Assembly: GCA_024233785.1 (NCBI GenBank)
Contig: JACKPD010000017.1
Coordinates: 1 to 57,590 of the forward strand
Source: Spirochaetales bacterium
GTDB taxonomy: Bacteria > Spirochaetota > Spirochaetia > CADAEX01
Length of the DNA stretch: 57,590 nucleotides
Direction: 5' to 3'
Shown here one piece after another: positions 37,771 through 46,784 of the stretch (positions within the stretch are counted from its first letter, which is position 1; the number at the start of each line of letters is the position of its first letter). The notes under the pieces were generated by a model. That model was given only the letters and a program-made list of their open reading frames with translations, searched no databases and had not been told where the DNA came from. A program made the translations under genes and the position numbers.

Positions 37771-38859
37771 ATGGCTAAAGGTTTTTCACTAACCATGTAT
37801 CCCTGGTTATACCTGGCGAAATTCTCAGACAGGAAGTGGTCGGGAAAATACATTGAACAGCCTCACAAAAGTCCCGAGGAAGAAGCGTCCATGAATGATG
37901 AAGCAGCATCAAAACTGCAGACAGAGAGAAACTATATTCCGGGACTTCCGCTTGTGAATTACACAACCCAGTACGGAATGGGATGTTTTGAAGGATTAAA
38001 GGCTTTTCCCCAGCCTGACGGGTCACTTAAGATTTTCAGGCCGGATGAAAACGGCAAGAGATTTAAAATGTCTATGGAAGGGCTTTACATGCCCGGTTTT
38101 CCTGTCGACATGTTTGTGGAATCTGTTAAAACTGTAATAAAAAAGAATGAGCAGATTGGTTTTGCTCCGAAATATGAAAAAGAATGGGAAAAAGACGACT
38201 TCTTAAGCGGAACAGCAGTCTATATAAGACCGTTTTCATATACAGAACCAGGCATAGGCGTAAATATATCTTCAAGCCCCTGGGTTGTAACAATAGCAAC
38301 CCCAGTAGGAGCCTATTTCGCACCCGGTAATTCAGGCGCGACAACTACAAAAAGGGTCAGAGCGACCAGATACGGAACAGGATGCCTTAAAACTGACTCG
38401 AATTATGTAATTTCAGCCCTTGCCAAGCATGAAGCTATGCAGGAAGGCTATATGGAAGCTGTTTTTCTTGACGCGCTTGAAAACAAGTATCTTGAAGAAG
38501 GCTCTTCTTCCAATATTTTCTGCTATCTTAAGAACGGAAGCCTTGTAACACCTGACCTTGGGGACACTATACTTCCAGGCGTAACAAGAAAAACTGTATT
38601 AAAAATAGCTTCCGACTTTGGAATAAAAACTGAAGAAAGAAAAATATCAATTGACGAGGCAATGAGCGACTCCGTAGAAATGTTTGTTTCGGGAACAGCC
38701 GCCGGAATTACATTTCTTGATTCAATCAACCATAACGGTAAAAAGGTCGTATTCAACAACGGTAAAATGGGAGATGTGGCCAAGAAGCTTCTTTTAAAAC
38801 TTAAAGGTATTCAGTACGGAAAAGAAGAAGATAAATACGGATGGATGTTTAAGGTCTGA
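37771..38859 (+). CDS. ilvE: Branched-chain amino acid aminotransferase
   Basis: Class IV PLP aminotransferase for valine, leucine and isoleucine. The 362 residues belong to the longer BCAT group: QYGMGCFEGLKAF, AVYIRPFSY, the PLP lysine in GTGCLKTDSNYVIS (Lys207), EGSSSNIF and VSGTAAGITFL. AAAGGAG precedes the ATG at eight bases. A terminator follows. Confidence 0.95.
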   Translation: MAKGFSLTMYPWLYLAKFSDRKWSGKYIEQPHKSPEEEASMNDEAASKLQTERNYIPGLPLVNYTTQYGMGCFEGLKAFPQPDGSLKIFRPDENGKRFKMSMEGLYMPGFPVDMFVESVKTVIKKNEQIGFAPKYEKEWEKDDFLSGTAVYIRPFSYTEPGIGVNISSSPWVVTIATPVGAYFAPGNSGATTTKRVRATRYGTGCLKTDSNYVISALAKHEAMQEGYMEAVFLDALENKYLEEGSSSNIFCYLKNGSLVTPDLGDTILPGVTRKTVLKIASDFGIKTEERKISIDEAMSDSVEMFVSGTAAGITFLDSINHNGKKVVFNNGKMGDVAKKLLLKLKGIQYGKEEDKYGWMFKV

Positions 38860-38893
38860 TACAGCTCAAAACCGAACTTAACTGATCAGATAT

Positions 38894-38923
38894 AAGGCGG
38901 CCGCTCAGCAGGAGGGCTGCCTT
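38894..38923 (+). terminator. Terminator of ilvE
   Basis: AAGGCGGCC (38894-38902) pairs with GGCTGCCTT (38915-38923), nine pairs including one G-T, followed by six further T residues. Confidence 0.8.
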
Positions 38924-38966
38924 TTTTTTATCCGCCGGATCGGATAGCAAGAAAGTTTGAAGGCAG

Positions 38967-41900
38967 CTATTCCTGTTCAGTCAGCATCTCTATACGGCCG
39001 TAAATATCCTGATCAATAGCGTTGTAGATGACCGGCTTTTCAATCTGCATATTGTCGCTGCTGTAGGGAATAACAGTTGCGGCGTAGCTGCTCTTTCTGC
39101 CGGCGTTGATAATCGCATACCTCATGTTAACCTGGGCAAGGGGCTTGGTAAGGCTTCTGTCAAGCGTTTCAGGGTCCCTGCTTAAAAGATCATAAAGTTC
39201 AGCCGATTTGGTAAGATAGACAAGAGCGCCGGAATAATAACTGCTGTTCCTGTTTTTTTCTGATAGCCGGTAAAGGGTGACACCGAGGTTATTATAAACC
39301 TCCATAAGCTTTTCCAGTACAAGCTGCTGGTCTCTCCTGCTGTCAAGTTCAAGAAAACCCTGGTGGTCTCTCCAGTATTCAAGTTTTTCAACTACCTGTT
39401 CATAGTAGGCCATTGCAGGCGAAAAAAGATTATTATAATAAGAGGCGTTTGCAAAAGCCGACAAAACAGATTCATTGTCTCTTTTTTCAAGCGATATGTC
39501 ATAGAAACGTTCGGAGGCTTTCGCGTAATTGGTATTTTTATAATATATAAATCCGATTTTATAAGACAGATTGCTGTCCCGGTATCCGGTCCCCTCGGCC
39601 TTACTGTATTCCCTGAAAGCCTCATTATATTTTCCGGCATTATAGTAATAAATATCGCCAAGGTCCTCATAGAGTTTTCCGTATTTTGGAAGTACTCCTA
39701 GAAGGTCCCTGTTGTTTTCATATTCGCTGATTGCTCTCTGGTAATATTTCTGGGCAGGCAGAATTTTTCCGTCATTTTTCTCAAAATAGCCAAGCCTGTT
39801 AAGCGCTTCTACTTCGGAGTCCTTCCTTATTTTTCTCGCATACATATATGAATGGGGATATTCTTCCCTGATGTGTCCGAGAGAATCATCACCTGTAAGA
39901 TTTTCAACTATCCTCAGGCTGTTCCTCTCAAGCAATGGCTTGTCTATTATTTTCCACAGCCTTGAAAGCTGATAATGGGGTTCGGACAATTGTTTATCCA
40001 TATTTGAAAGCTTAATAAGTTCTCTCTCAATTCCGTCAATGTTTCCTGTGTCAATAAGGTATCTGTAAAAATCAGCTGCAATATAGGGATCAATATATCT
40101 GTCCTTGATATTTTCTATATATCCCCTGTACTGGCCGAGCAGTCCGAAATACTGTTTATTTTCAATGGGAATTACATCTTCATCTTTATCTTCATCTAAC
40201 GCGGCGGCAGCTTTCGCGGCTGCGGAAGCTTCTACGGCTTCTTTTCTTTTTTCTGAAAGCTTACCAGATCTTAGGTCTACCGCAATTCTTCTGAAATATA
40301 GTTCCGGTTTTTTCCCGAACTTGAATAATGAGTCATTTACAGTATATTCAGCATCTTTATATTTTTCCGCATCCCTTACAGCCCAGTTAAGATAGTTATC
40401 AATCTTGCTGAGAAGCATCTCATAATCCCACTTTTTCTTATTAAGACCGAGATAATCATCAATTATCCTTTCAGCGTTCTCAAACTCTCCCTGATAAAAA
40501 GTCTTGAGGGCCGCATAATCAAGAAAAGCTTTTTTGTCTTCCCTGAAAAACCCGCGGATTTTACCCCCTTTGTTTTTCTCTTTTTCGGAAGTGAGGTCCG
40601 GTCCGATCATCTGGATATATTTTTTCTCTGCAAGATTATATTCTCTTTTTTCGATATATAATTCCGCATACCGGAAAAACTGCTTACGGCTCGGCCTTAA
40701 TTCACTGGCTTCAATAAAAAGCTTCTCAGATACGGGATAATTATCAGCCTGGAGCGCTTTGTAGCCTTTCTCATACAGGTAAGTGGACCGGATAGGTTTC
40801 CATACAAAATTATTTCCTATAAAGAAAAGTAAAAGAGCGGCAAAAGCAAATACAAGCGACCTTACAACAAACGGGACAATCTGGTATTTGATTATGTATG
40901 TTAATGTCCCTTTCTCTTTTTCGAGCTCTTCCCAGGTTTTTCTTTCGTACTGTGCCGGGATCCTTATCCTCTTCCCCGTAATTTTGAAAACAAGGTCGGC
41001 TATTTCACGCGGTGTTGCGTCAGAGGCGAGCTTGTCGACCAGCGTGTCAAGATTGCGCCCCGCAAGTTCCTTGTTTCCGATCAGGTCTTCAATGAAAAAT
41101 TTAAGATTCCAGGGAAGTTTCGACAGGGTATCTGTTACCTGTTTGAGCCTGTCGCCGGATATATAGAATTTACCCTCATTATCCTCATCATGAGGCAGGG
41201 GCAATTCTGATTTTCCGGCGGCGGCTAAAGGAGTATCTGCTTTAACCTCTTTATCCGGAACTATTTCATCAAGTTCATCAATATTGCCGAATTCCTCACC
41301 AAGATCGTCAAGGCTGAACTCATCCTTACCCGGCTCTTCATCATCAAGTGTTTCAAGGTCCCCGAGCTCTTCAATTTCCCCAAGGTCCTCATAAAGCTCT
41401 TCAGTTTCGCCTTCCTGAGGGCTGTCCCCGGGAAGTTTTATATCCGCATCATCAAATTCATCATCAACGGAAATTGTCTCAAGATCGCCGATATTAAAAT
41501 CTTCATCAGAAACTGCCTCTTCACCCGCATCAGGAGGGAATTCGAAATCACTGTCAGGGGCCGCCTCTTTATCAGTTAAATCTTCTCCGAAATCATCTAT
41601 TCCCGTATCGAAGTCTTTATCAAAATCATCAGGAAGAGAAAAATCTTCATCTGAGAACTCTTCCGGCTCTGCAGGCCCGCTCTCCTGTCCTGCTTCCTCA
41701 ATATCTGAAAGGCTGTCCGGAACAGGGACTGCATCAGATTCCAGGTCTGTGTCAAAATCAGCCGCAAAATCAGCCAGATCGCTGAATCCAGTATCCTCGC
41801 CGCCCTCTTCCTCCTGCTGCGAGAACTGGTCAAGAAGCCGGTCAGGATTGTCATCAAAGTCAAGCGAGTTGTCGCCGAAGAGGTCTTCAATATCCTTTGA

Positions 41901-42398
41901 CGTATCATCTGATATGTCTTCCGTCAAAGACAGGTCTTCAGTCGAAAATGTGTCTTCGACGGAAGATATATCTTCCGCCGAAGATATATCTTCCGTCGAA
42001 TCAAAATCAGAAGGAAGATCAGATAATCCGTCAAGAAGGCCTTCAAGGCCGCTGTCCGGCTCCCCCTCTTCAGGGATAGCGTCCCCGCCTGTCAGAAAAG
42101 CATCGGAGAAATCGTCAGGCGAAACATTTTCCTCAGGGCCGGTATCCAGGTCCCCTGAAGGTTCTGTAAGGTCTGCCAGACCTTCAAGTGATGCATCATC
42201 AAATTCGCCGAAAGCACCATCCCCGGTGAGGCCCTCATCATCAAAACCTCCGAGAAGAGCGGAGATATCATCGGGAAGTTCGCCCGATTCCGGCTGTATA
42301 TCAGCTATTTCTTCCCCAAGCTCCGCCATTATGGCCGGTTCGTCGCCAAGTGAGTTAAGTCTGTCTTTAAGTTTATCAATATCGCTTATTTCAGGCAT
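38967..42398 (-). CDS. Large acidic/TPR membrane protein, possible periplasmic flagellar collar protein (FlcA-like)
   Basis: A 1143-residue protein in three parts. Residues 1-385 are extremely acidic (Asp/Glu/Ser) and predicted disordered, with a hexapeptide repeat at 134-163. Residues 410-490 form a small folded domain, and one membrane helix (about 508-530, VVRSLVFAFAALLLFFIGNN) follows. Residues 540-1140 are helical TPR-like repeats, including the clear pairs at 835-960 (YYQRAISEY, EYSKAEGTGY, KASERFYDISL), expected outside the cytoplasmic membrane. This layout fits the spirochaete collar protein described as FlcA in Borrelia, but I cannot align them here. It diverges from the glycogen-binding protein gene and has no operon partners downstream. 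Confidence 0.55.
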   Translation of the reverse strand: MPEISDIDKLKDRLNSLGDEPAIMAELGEEIADIQPESGELPDDISALLGGFDDEGLTGDGAFGEFDDASLEGLADLTEPSGDLDTGPEENVSPDDFSDAFLTGGDAIPEEGEPDSGLEGLLDGLSDLPSDFDSTEDISSAEDISSVEDTFSTEDLSLTEDISDDTSKDIEDLFGDNSLDFDDNPDRLLDQFSQQEEEGGEDTGFSDLADFAADFDTDLESDAVPVPDSLSDIEEAGQESGPAEPEEFSDEDFSLPDDFDKDFDTGIDDFGEDLTDKEAAPDSDFEFPPDAGEEAVSDEDFNIGDLETISVDDEFDDADIKLPGDSPQEGETEELYEDLGEIEELGDLETLDDEEPGKDEFSLDDLGEEFGNIDELDEIVPDKEVKADTPLAAAGKSELPLPHDEDNEGKFYISGDRLKQVTDTLSKLPWNLKFFIEDLIGNKELAGRNLDTLVDKLASDATPREIADLVFKITGKRIRIPAQYERKTWEELEKEKGTLTYIIKYQIVPFVVRSLVFAFAALLLFFIGNNFVWKPIRSTYLYEKGYKALQADNYPVSEKLFIEASELRPSRKQFFRYAELYIEKREYNLAEKKYIQMIGPDLTSEKEKNKGGKIRGFFREDKKAFLDYAALKTFYQGEFENAERIIDDYLGLNKKKWDYEMLLSKIDNYLNWAVRDAEKYKDAEYTVNDSLFKFGKKPELYFRRIAVDLRSGKLSEKRKEAVEASAAAKAAAALDEDKDEDVIPIENKQYFGLLGQYRGYIENIKDRYIDPYIAADFYRYLIDTGNIDGIERELIKLSNMDKQLSEPHYQLSRLWKIIDKPLLERNSLRIVENLTGDDSLGHIREEYPHSYMYARKIRKDSEVEALNRLGYFEKNDGKILPAQKYYQRAISEYENNRDLLGVLPKYGKLYEDLGDIYYYNAGKYNEAFREYSKAEGTGYRDSNLSYKIGFIYYKNTNYAKASERFYDISLEKRDNESVLSAFANASYYNNLFSPAMAYYEQVVEKLEYWRDHQGFLELDSRRDQQLVLEKLMEVYNNLGVTLYRLSEKNRNSSYYSGALVYLTKSAELYDLLSRDPETLDRSLTKPLAQVNMRYAIINAGRKSSYAATVIPYSSDNMQIEKPVIYNAIDQDIYGRIEMLTEQE
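41910..41999 (-). repeat. In-frame hexapeptide minisatellite in the acidic N-terminus
   Basis: Five degenerate 18-base units encode (S/L)-(T/A/V)-E-D-(I/T/L)-(S/F). Two adjacent units carry the same perfect DNA palindrome GAAGATATATCTTC (41962-41975 and 41980-41993). Copy number change would keep the reading frame. Confidence 0.7.
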
Positions 42399-42607
42399 TT
42401 GTCCCTTATTCAGAGTTTCGGAATAGAAATCAACCTTTCTTAGCTAATTTATACCATATTTACAATAAAAGACAGTCAAAAAAATACCGGCGCCGGATGG
42501 AAAGGAGGCAAATGTAATAATGCAGCCGTAACAATAAAAAAAAGCGTTTTTTAAATGTACTGTAATTAATTATTTATAACAGAGCCTGTTCCGGCCGAAT
42601 TTATAGT

Positions 42608-43306
42608 ATGGATTTGAAAAAAACTGTCTCAATTCTCTTTGCCCTGTTGATATCTGCTCATGTCTGCGCCATTGAGCTTGAAGGGGCCAATATACATAAA
42701 AAACTTATCGAAATGACAGATGCCTCAGCGCCGGTTTTTGTTGATGATTATATATTATTTACCTTTAAAAGCAGTGAAAAAACCTCTTTTGTCGGAGCTG
42801 CTTTTGATTTCAGCAATTTCACAAAGGTTTACCAGTATAAAAGAACTCCTGAGGGCATATATTTTCTTGTAATTCAGAACCCTGGAAATGAAATTATTAA
42901 ATACAGGCTGATAGTAGACGGCCTTTGGATGCCGGACCCGTTTAACAGTGAAAAAGTCAGGGGAATAAACACGGTGGAAGTATCAATACTCCGGCAGCCG
43001 GAAAAACCTGACAGCGAAATAAACTATCCCAGGATTGAGGACGGATATACCAATTTTTTCTATAAGGGAGAAACCGGCATAAGCGTATATCTTTCCGGCA
43101 GCTTCAACGGCTGGGACCCGTTTATGTACCTGCTGTCGGAACGGAGGCCGGGTGAATATTATATTTCACTTAAACTGCCCCCGGGTAAACACAATTATTA
43201 TTATGTTGTTAACGGGAAAATAATACCTGACAGAAGAAACCCGAATGTGGTCTGGGACAAGGATTTCAGGGAAATATCAACCTTTACAATCCGCCACAAG
43301 GAATAG
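42608..43306 (+). CDS. Secreted glycogen-binding (AMPK-type CBM48) domain protein
   Basis: A 232-residue protein with a signal peptide (1-21) and two E-set folds. The second, residues 145-228, has the AMPK glycogen-binding pattern SGSFNGWDPF, then LPPGKHNYYYVVNG and a final DP/NP-rich strand; the first is a diverged copy (FVGAAFDFSNF, YRLIVDGLWMPDP). It probably binds alpha-glucan or another polymer in the periplasm or at the surface. Similar small proteins are known in spirochaetes, but their role is not defined. It lies 93 bases before galE on the same strand, which may be linked. Confidence 0.7.
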   Translation: MDLKKTVSILFALLISAHVCAIELEGANIHKKLIEMTDASAPVFVDDYILFTFKSSEKTSFVGAAFDFSNFTKVYQYKRTPEGIYFLVIQNPGNEIIKYRLIVDGLWMPDPFNSEKVRGINTVEVSILRQPEKPDSEINYPRIEDGYTNFFYKGETGISVYLSGSFNGWDPFMYLLSERRPGEYYISLKLPPGKHNYYYVVNGKIIPDRRNPNVVWDKDFREISTFTIRHKE

Positions 43307-43398
43307 AAATCATATTGCTGAACTCCGCACACCCGGAAGGCCATTCAGCTTGCATAAAATATCAGCGCTCATTATACTTGCGGTAAATAAAAAATCTC

Positions 43399-44382
43399 AT
43401 GGAGCATATTATCAAAATACTGGTTATCGGAGGCGCCGGCTATATCGGCTCTCATGTCGCGAGAAAATTTCTTGACAAAGGCTGCAGTGTAACTGTATAT
43501 GACAATTTCTCATCAGGACTGCGGATAAACATATTCGGGGAAGAGACTGTCGAGGAAGGCGACATCCTTGATACAGAAAGGCTTTATTCAGTAATGGCGG
43601 AAGGCTTTGACGGGATAATTCACCTCGCAGCGTTCAAGGCCGCGGGCGAATCAATGACCGCGCCTGAAAAATATTCAGTAAACAATATCACAGGGACTAT
43701 AAACATAATAAACTCAGCCTGCCGGGCCGGGATAAAAAATATTGTTTTTTCATCATCCGCGGCTGTTTACGGCGAACCGCAGTACATACCGATAGATGAG
43801 GAGCACCCCGCAAACCCTGAAAACTATTACGGATACACAAAGCTTCAGATTGAAGGGTTATTGTCCTGGTACGACAGGCTTAAAGGGCTTAAATACGCTT
43901 CGCTGCGCTACTTCAACGCAGCCGGATATGATCCAGAAATGAGGATAAGGGGACTTGAGAAAAACCCCGCCAACCTGCTTCCGATAATTATGGAGACCGC
44001 CGCCGGGACAAGAGAACGCCTTGATGTATACGGAAACGACTACCCCACTCCCGACGGGACCTGCATCAGGGACTATGTACATGTAACAGACCTTGCAGAG
44101 GCCCACTACCTTGCTATGGAATACCTTAAAAATGAGAAAAAAAGCCTTACAGTAAACCTCGGAAGCGAATCAGGCCTGAGCGTCCTTGAAATACTCGAAA
44201 AATCAAGGGCCATTACAGGAAGGGCCATACCTTCGAATATCGCGCCCAGACGGCCGGGAGATCCGGCAAAGCTTGTGGCTAAATCGGAAAAGGCAAGGGA
44301 ATTACTGGGATGGGAAGCCAAATACAGCACGGCAGAGGCTCTTATTTCATCATCCTGGAACGTATATAAAGGGGCTTTTTAG
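43399..44382 (+). CDS. galE: UDP-glucose 4-epimerase
   Basis: Short-chain dehydrogenase-fold epimerase, 327 residues. The NAD-binding GGAGYIGSH is followed by FSSSAAVYG (catalytic Ser) and YYGYTKLQIE (catalytic Tyr and Lys), and RYFNAAG marks the substrate site. No ribosome site is clear at the ATG (43399). It converts UDP-glucose and UDP-galactose for polysaccharides. Confidence 0.93.
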   Translation: MEHIIKILVIGGAGYIGSHVARKFLDKGCSVTVYDNFSSGLRINIFGEETVEEGDILDTERLYSVMAEGFDGIIHLAAFKAAGESMTAPEKYSVNNITGTINIINSACRAGIKNIVFSSSAAVYGEPQYIPIDEEHPANPENYYGYTKLQIEGLLSWYDRLKGLKYASLRYFNAAGYDPEMRIRGLEKNPANLLPIIMETAAGTRERLDVYGNDYPTPDGTCIRDYVHVTDLAEAHYLAMEYLKNEKKSLTVNLGSESGLSVLEILEKSRAITGRAIPSNIAPRRPGDPAKLVAKSEKARELLGWEAKYSTAEALISSSWNVYKGAF

Positions 44383-44425
44383 CTGATGCCGGCTGACGCC
44401 TTTAAAGACTATTTTTTTTAATTAG

Positions 44426-44455
44426 TTATAAGCATTTCCTCTTCCGTGGTATAAT
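44426..44455 (+). promoter_or_regulatory. Promoter for the M20-like gene and gpgS
   Basis: TTATAA (44426-44431), 18 bases, then TATAAT (44450-44455). A CTGTTT...AACAG imperfect hairpin follows before the start codon at 44545. Confidence 0.45.
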
Positions 44456-44544
44456 TCACCCGACTGTTTCTAAAAAAACAAACAGAATTTTTATTCTTTG
44501 CAAATTGAAATGCCTTAAATTAAAATATTTACAGGGGGGTCATT

Positions 44545-45717
44545 ATGACTAAAGAAGAAAAAGCCGCGATACTCGCTGACCTCACAGATTTCGACCCTGT
44601 CTTCCGGGAAATAAAGGAATTATTTCTCTCAAATCTGGTAATGATCAGCGAAATACCGGCCCCTACTTTCGAGGAGCAGGAGCGTGTAGGTTTTCTTCTT
44701 AACAAATTCTCCGAAGCCAACCTGATAAACACATCTACAGACGAATACGGCAACGCCCTGGGGATTCATCCCGGGACAGGAGAGGGAAAGAACATACTTC
44801 TTGTTTCAAATATAGACACATCTGTTGACTTTACAGTGGACCACTCGGTAAGCGTAGGCCCCGGAACAGTGACAGGCCCGGCGGTGGGCAATAACGCGGT
44901 AGGGCTTGCGGCAATTACCGTACTGCCTTCTCTTCTTGATAAACTCGGCATTACGCTTAAATCAAACCTGATCCTTATGGGGTCGACCCGAAGCCTGGGA
45001 AAAGGGAGCCTCGGGGGATTGCGGTTTTTTCTGAAAAACACCCGGCACCCGATAAAAGCCGGAATATGCCTTGAGGGGATGAAGCTGGGAGAGATCAGCC
45101 ACAGGTCGCTTGGAATGATGAGGTGTGAAATAATCTACAACACACCTGATAATTTTGACTGGAAAATGTTCGGCAGGATCGGTGCTATAGAGACACTGAG
45201 CGAGATTATAAGCAGGATCAGGGAGATACCCATTCCCAGCAAGCCGAGAACATCAATTTCCTTCGGTTCTATTGAAAGCGGGACAGAGTACAGTTTTGTC
45301 TCAAGCGAGGGTATATTAAGATTTGAGATAAGAAGCGAATCGGAAGAGATGGTAAGCATGCTTAAGCATGAAATCCAGAATATTGTAGCGGAAGTCTCTT
45401 CAAGCTACGGGATTGAGGTTTCAATGAATGTAGTCGGGCAGAGAAAACCGGGCGGCATCCCGTTTACCCATCCCCTTACTTCTTCTGCAAGGGGAATCAT
45501 GGATGCGCTTGATATCAAGTACTCTGTGCAGCCCACAACATCAGAACTTTCAGCTTTTATAGACAGCGGAATTCCCGCTATTACAATAGGCATAACCAAC
45601 GGCACGAGAAAAGATAAAAATACCGAGGAGATTGAAATTGAACCTGTCTCCCGGGGGCTAAAAACACTGCTGGGGCTTATACTTTCTGTCGACAGGGAGG
45701 AATATGATGAATCCTGA
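44545..45717 (+). CDS. M20-family peptidase-like protein lacking metal ligands (pseudoenzyme)
   Basis: A 390-residue protein with the overall M20 layout (catalytic domain, inserted dimerisation domain near 180-290, second half of the catalytic domain), yet each metal or catalytic residue is replaced. The first HxD motif reads SNIDT (His to Asn), the DD motif reads GNNAVG, the catalytic EE position reads STRSLG, and the final His stretch reads NGTRKDKNTEE. It is therefore probably not a metallopeptidase. Its reading frame overlaps gpgS by 11-14 bases, so the two are co-translated and may act together. It could be a ligand-binding or regulatory scaffold. It should not be named ArgE or PepT. Confidence 0.7.
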   Translation: MTKEEKAAILADLTDFDPVFREIKELFLSNLVMISEIPAPTFEEQERVGFLLNKFSEANLINTSTDEYGNALGIHPGTGEGKNILLVSNIDTSVDFTVDHSVSVGPGTVTGPAVGNNAVGLAAITVLPSLLDKLGITLKSNLILMGSTRSLGKGSLGGLRFFLKNTRHPIKAGICLEGMKLGEISHRSLGMMRCEIIYNTPDNFDWKMFGRIGAIETLSEIISRIREIPIPSKPRTSISFGSIESGTEYSFVSSEGILRFEIRSESEEMVSMLKHEIQNIVAEVSSSYGIEVSMNVVGQRKPGGIPFTHPLTSSARGIMDALDIKYSVQPTTSELSAFIDSGIPAITIGITNGTRKDKNTEEIEIEPVSRGLKTLLGLILSVDREEYDES

Positions 45718-46681
45718 CAAATGGCTTAAGGAAAACACATATCACCACTCAGCCTTCGCGAATATAGCGGACCTTGTAAAGGAAAAGAAAAAAAAGGGAT
45801 ATAAAATTTCCCTCTGCATCCCTACCCTTAACGAAGAAAAAACAATAGGGAAAGAGATTATAATATTCAAGTCCGAACTGATGAACAGGGTGCCTCTTAT
45901 CGATGAAATTGCTGTTATTGATTCCGGGTCCACAGACAAGACAAGGGAAATAGCCTCTGAATACGGGGCTGACGTATATCTTTCAAGCGAGATACTTCCC
46001 GGAATAGAAAGCAAAAAGGGAAAAGGGGAGAACCTCTGGAAAGCGATTTACCAGCTTGAAGGGGATATTATTGTATACATAGACGCTGATATAAAGAACA
46101 TCCACCCGAGGTTTGTATACGGCCTTTTAGGGCCCCTGATCTACAGGGACGAGGTGATGTACGTCAAGGCGTTTTACGACAGGCCGCTTGCTTTTTCAGA
46201 CGGGATAAGGCCCACCGGGGGGGGAAGGGTTACAGAGATTCTGATCAGGCCCCTGTTTTCCCTGTTTTATCCAGAGCTGACCCCGATCATACAGCCGCTT
46301 TCAGGAGAATACGCTGTCCGGCGCGAGGTGCTTGAGAAAATACCCTTTCCTATCGGTTACGGGGTTGAGACTTCCCATCTTCTCGATATCTACCACGAAC
46401 AGGGAATGCAGGCTTTTGCGCAGACAGACCTTGACCAGAGGGTCCACAGGAACCAGCCGACACGGGACCTCGGAAAAATGGCTTTCGGCATTCTTCAGGC
46501 ATTCTTTAAAAGGCTCGCAGCGCATGACATCGTGAAATTCAAGGAATTCGAGTCCCAGATACTCAGGCAGTTCCAGGCGCACGACAATAATTTTGAAGTA
46601 ATTGAGATCCATATCAGGGAGGAGGAACGCCCTCCGATGATTGATATTCCCGAGTACAGGAAAAAAAGAGGAATAAAGTAA
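45707..46681 (+). CDS. gpgS: Glucosyl-3-phosphoglycerate synthase (GT81)
   Basis: Transfers glucose from an NDP-glucose donor to 3-phosphoglycerate, the first step to the compatible solute glucosylglycerate. The GT-A fold is shown by CIPTLNEEKTIG, DSGSTDKT and the metal-binding DADIKN. GGGRVTEILIRPLF, GEYAVRREVL and YGVETSHLLDI are shared with known GpgS enzymes. AGGGAGG favours the ATG at 45707 over the one at 45704. It overlaps the upstream M20-like gene. No GpgP phosphatase is seen in the window. Confidence 0.88.
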   Translation: MNPDKWLKENTYHHSAFANIADLVKEKKKKGYKISLCIPTLNEEKTIGKEIIIFKSELMNRVPLIDEIAVIDSGSTDKTREIASEYGADVYLSSEILPGIESKKGKGENLWKAIYQLEGDIIVYIDADIKNIHPRFVYGLLGPLIYRDEVMYVKAFYDRPLAFSDGIRPTGGGRVTEILIRPLFSLFYPELTPIIQPLSGEYAVRREVLEKIPFPIGYGVETSHLLDIYHEQGMQAFAQTDLDQRVHRNQPTRDLGKMAFGILQAFFKRLAAHDIVKFKEFESQILRQFQAHDNNFEVIEIHIREEERPPMIDIPEYRKKRGIK

Positions 46682-46719
46682 GTACTTTATTCCCCGGTAA
46701 TTGCGAATATAAAAGCAGC

Positions 46720-46737
46720 GCCGGCCTTAATGCCGGC
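46720..46737. terminator. GC hairpin between two convergent genes
   Basis: GCCGGC (46720-46725), six bases, GCCGGC (46732-46737). It lies between gpgS and the minus-strand PEP carboxykinase gene, but lacks a long T tract on either strand. Confidence 0.4.
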
Positions 46738-46784
46738 AGCGCCGGTGTATTATTCCCTGTCAGCAGGTTTTAACCTTATCAGTT

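Noticed and set aside
41749..42426. Long plus-strand open frame (225 codons, Ser-rich) opposite the acidic protein
   Set aside because: It mirrors the Asp/Glu/Ser codons of the real minus-strand gene; composition is extreme, and there is no ribosome site or known motif.
44545..45717. Naming the M20-like protein ArgE, PepT or another active peptidase
   Set aside because: All metal and catalytic positions are replaced, so an enzyme name would be misleading, despite the arginine operon in the same window.
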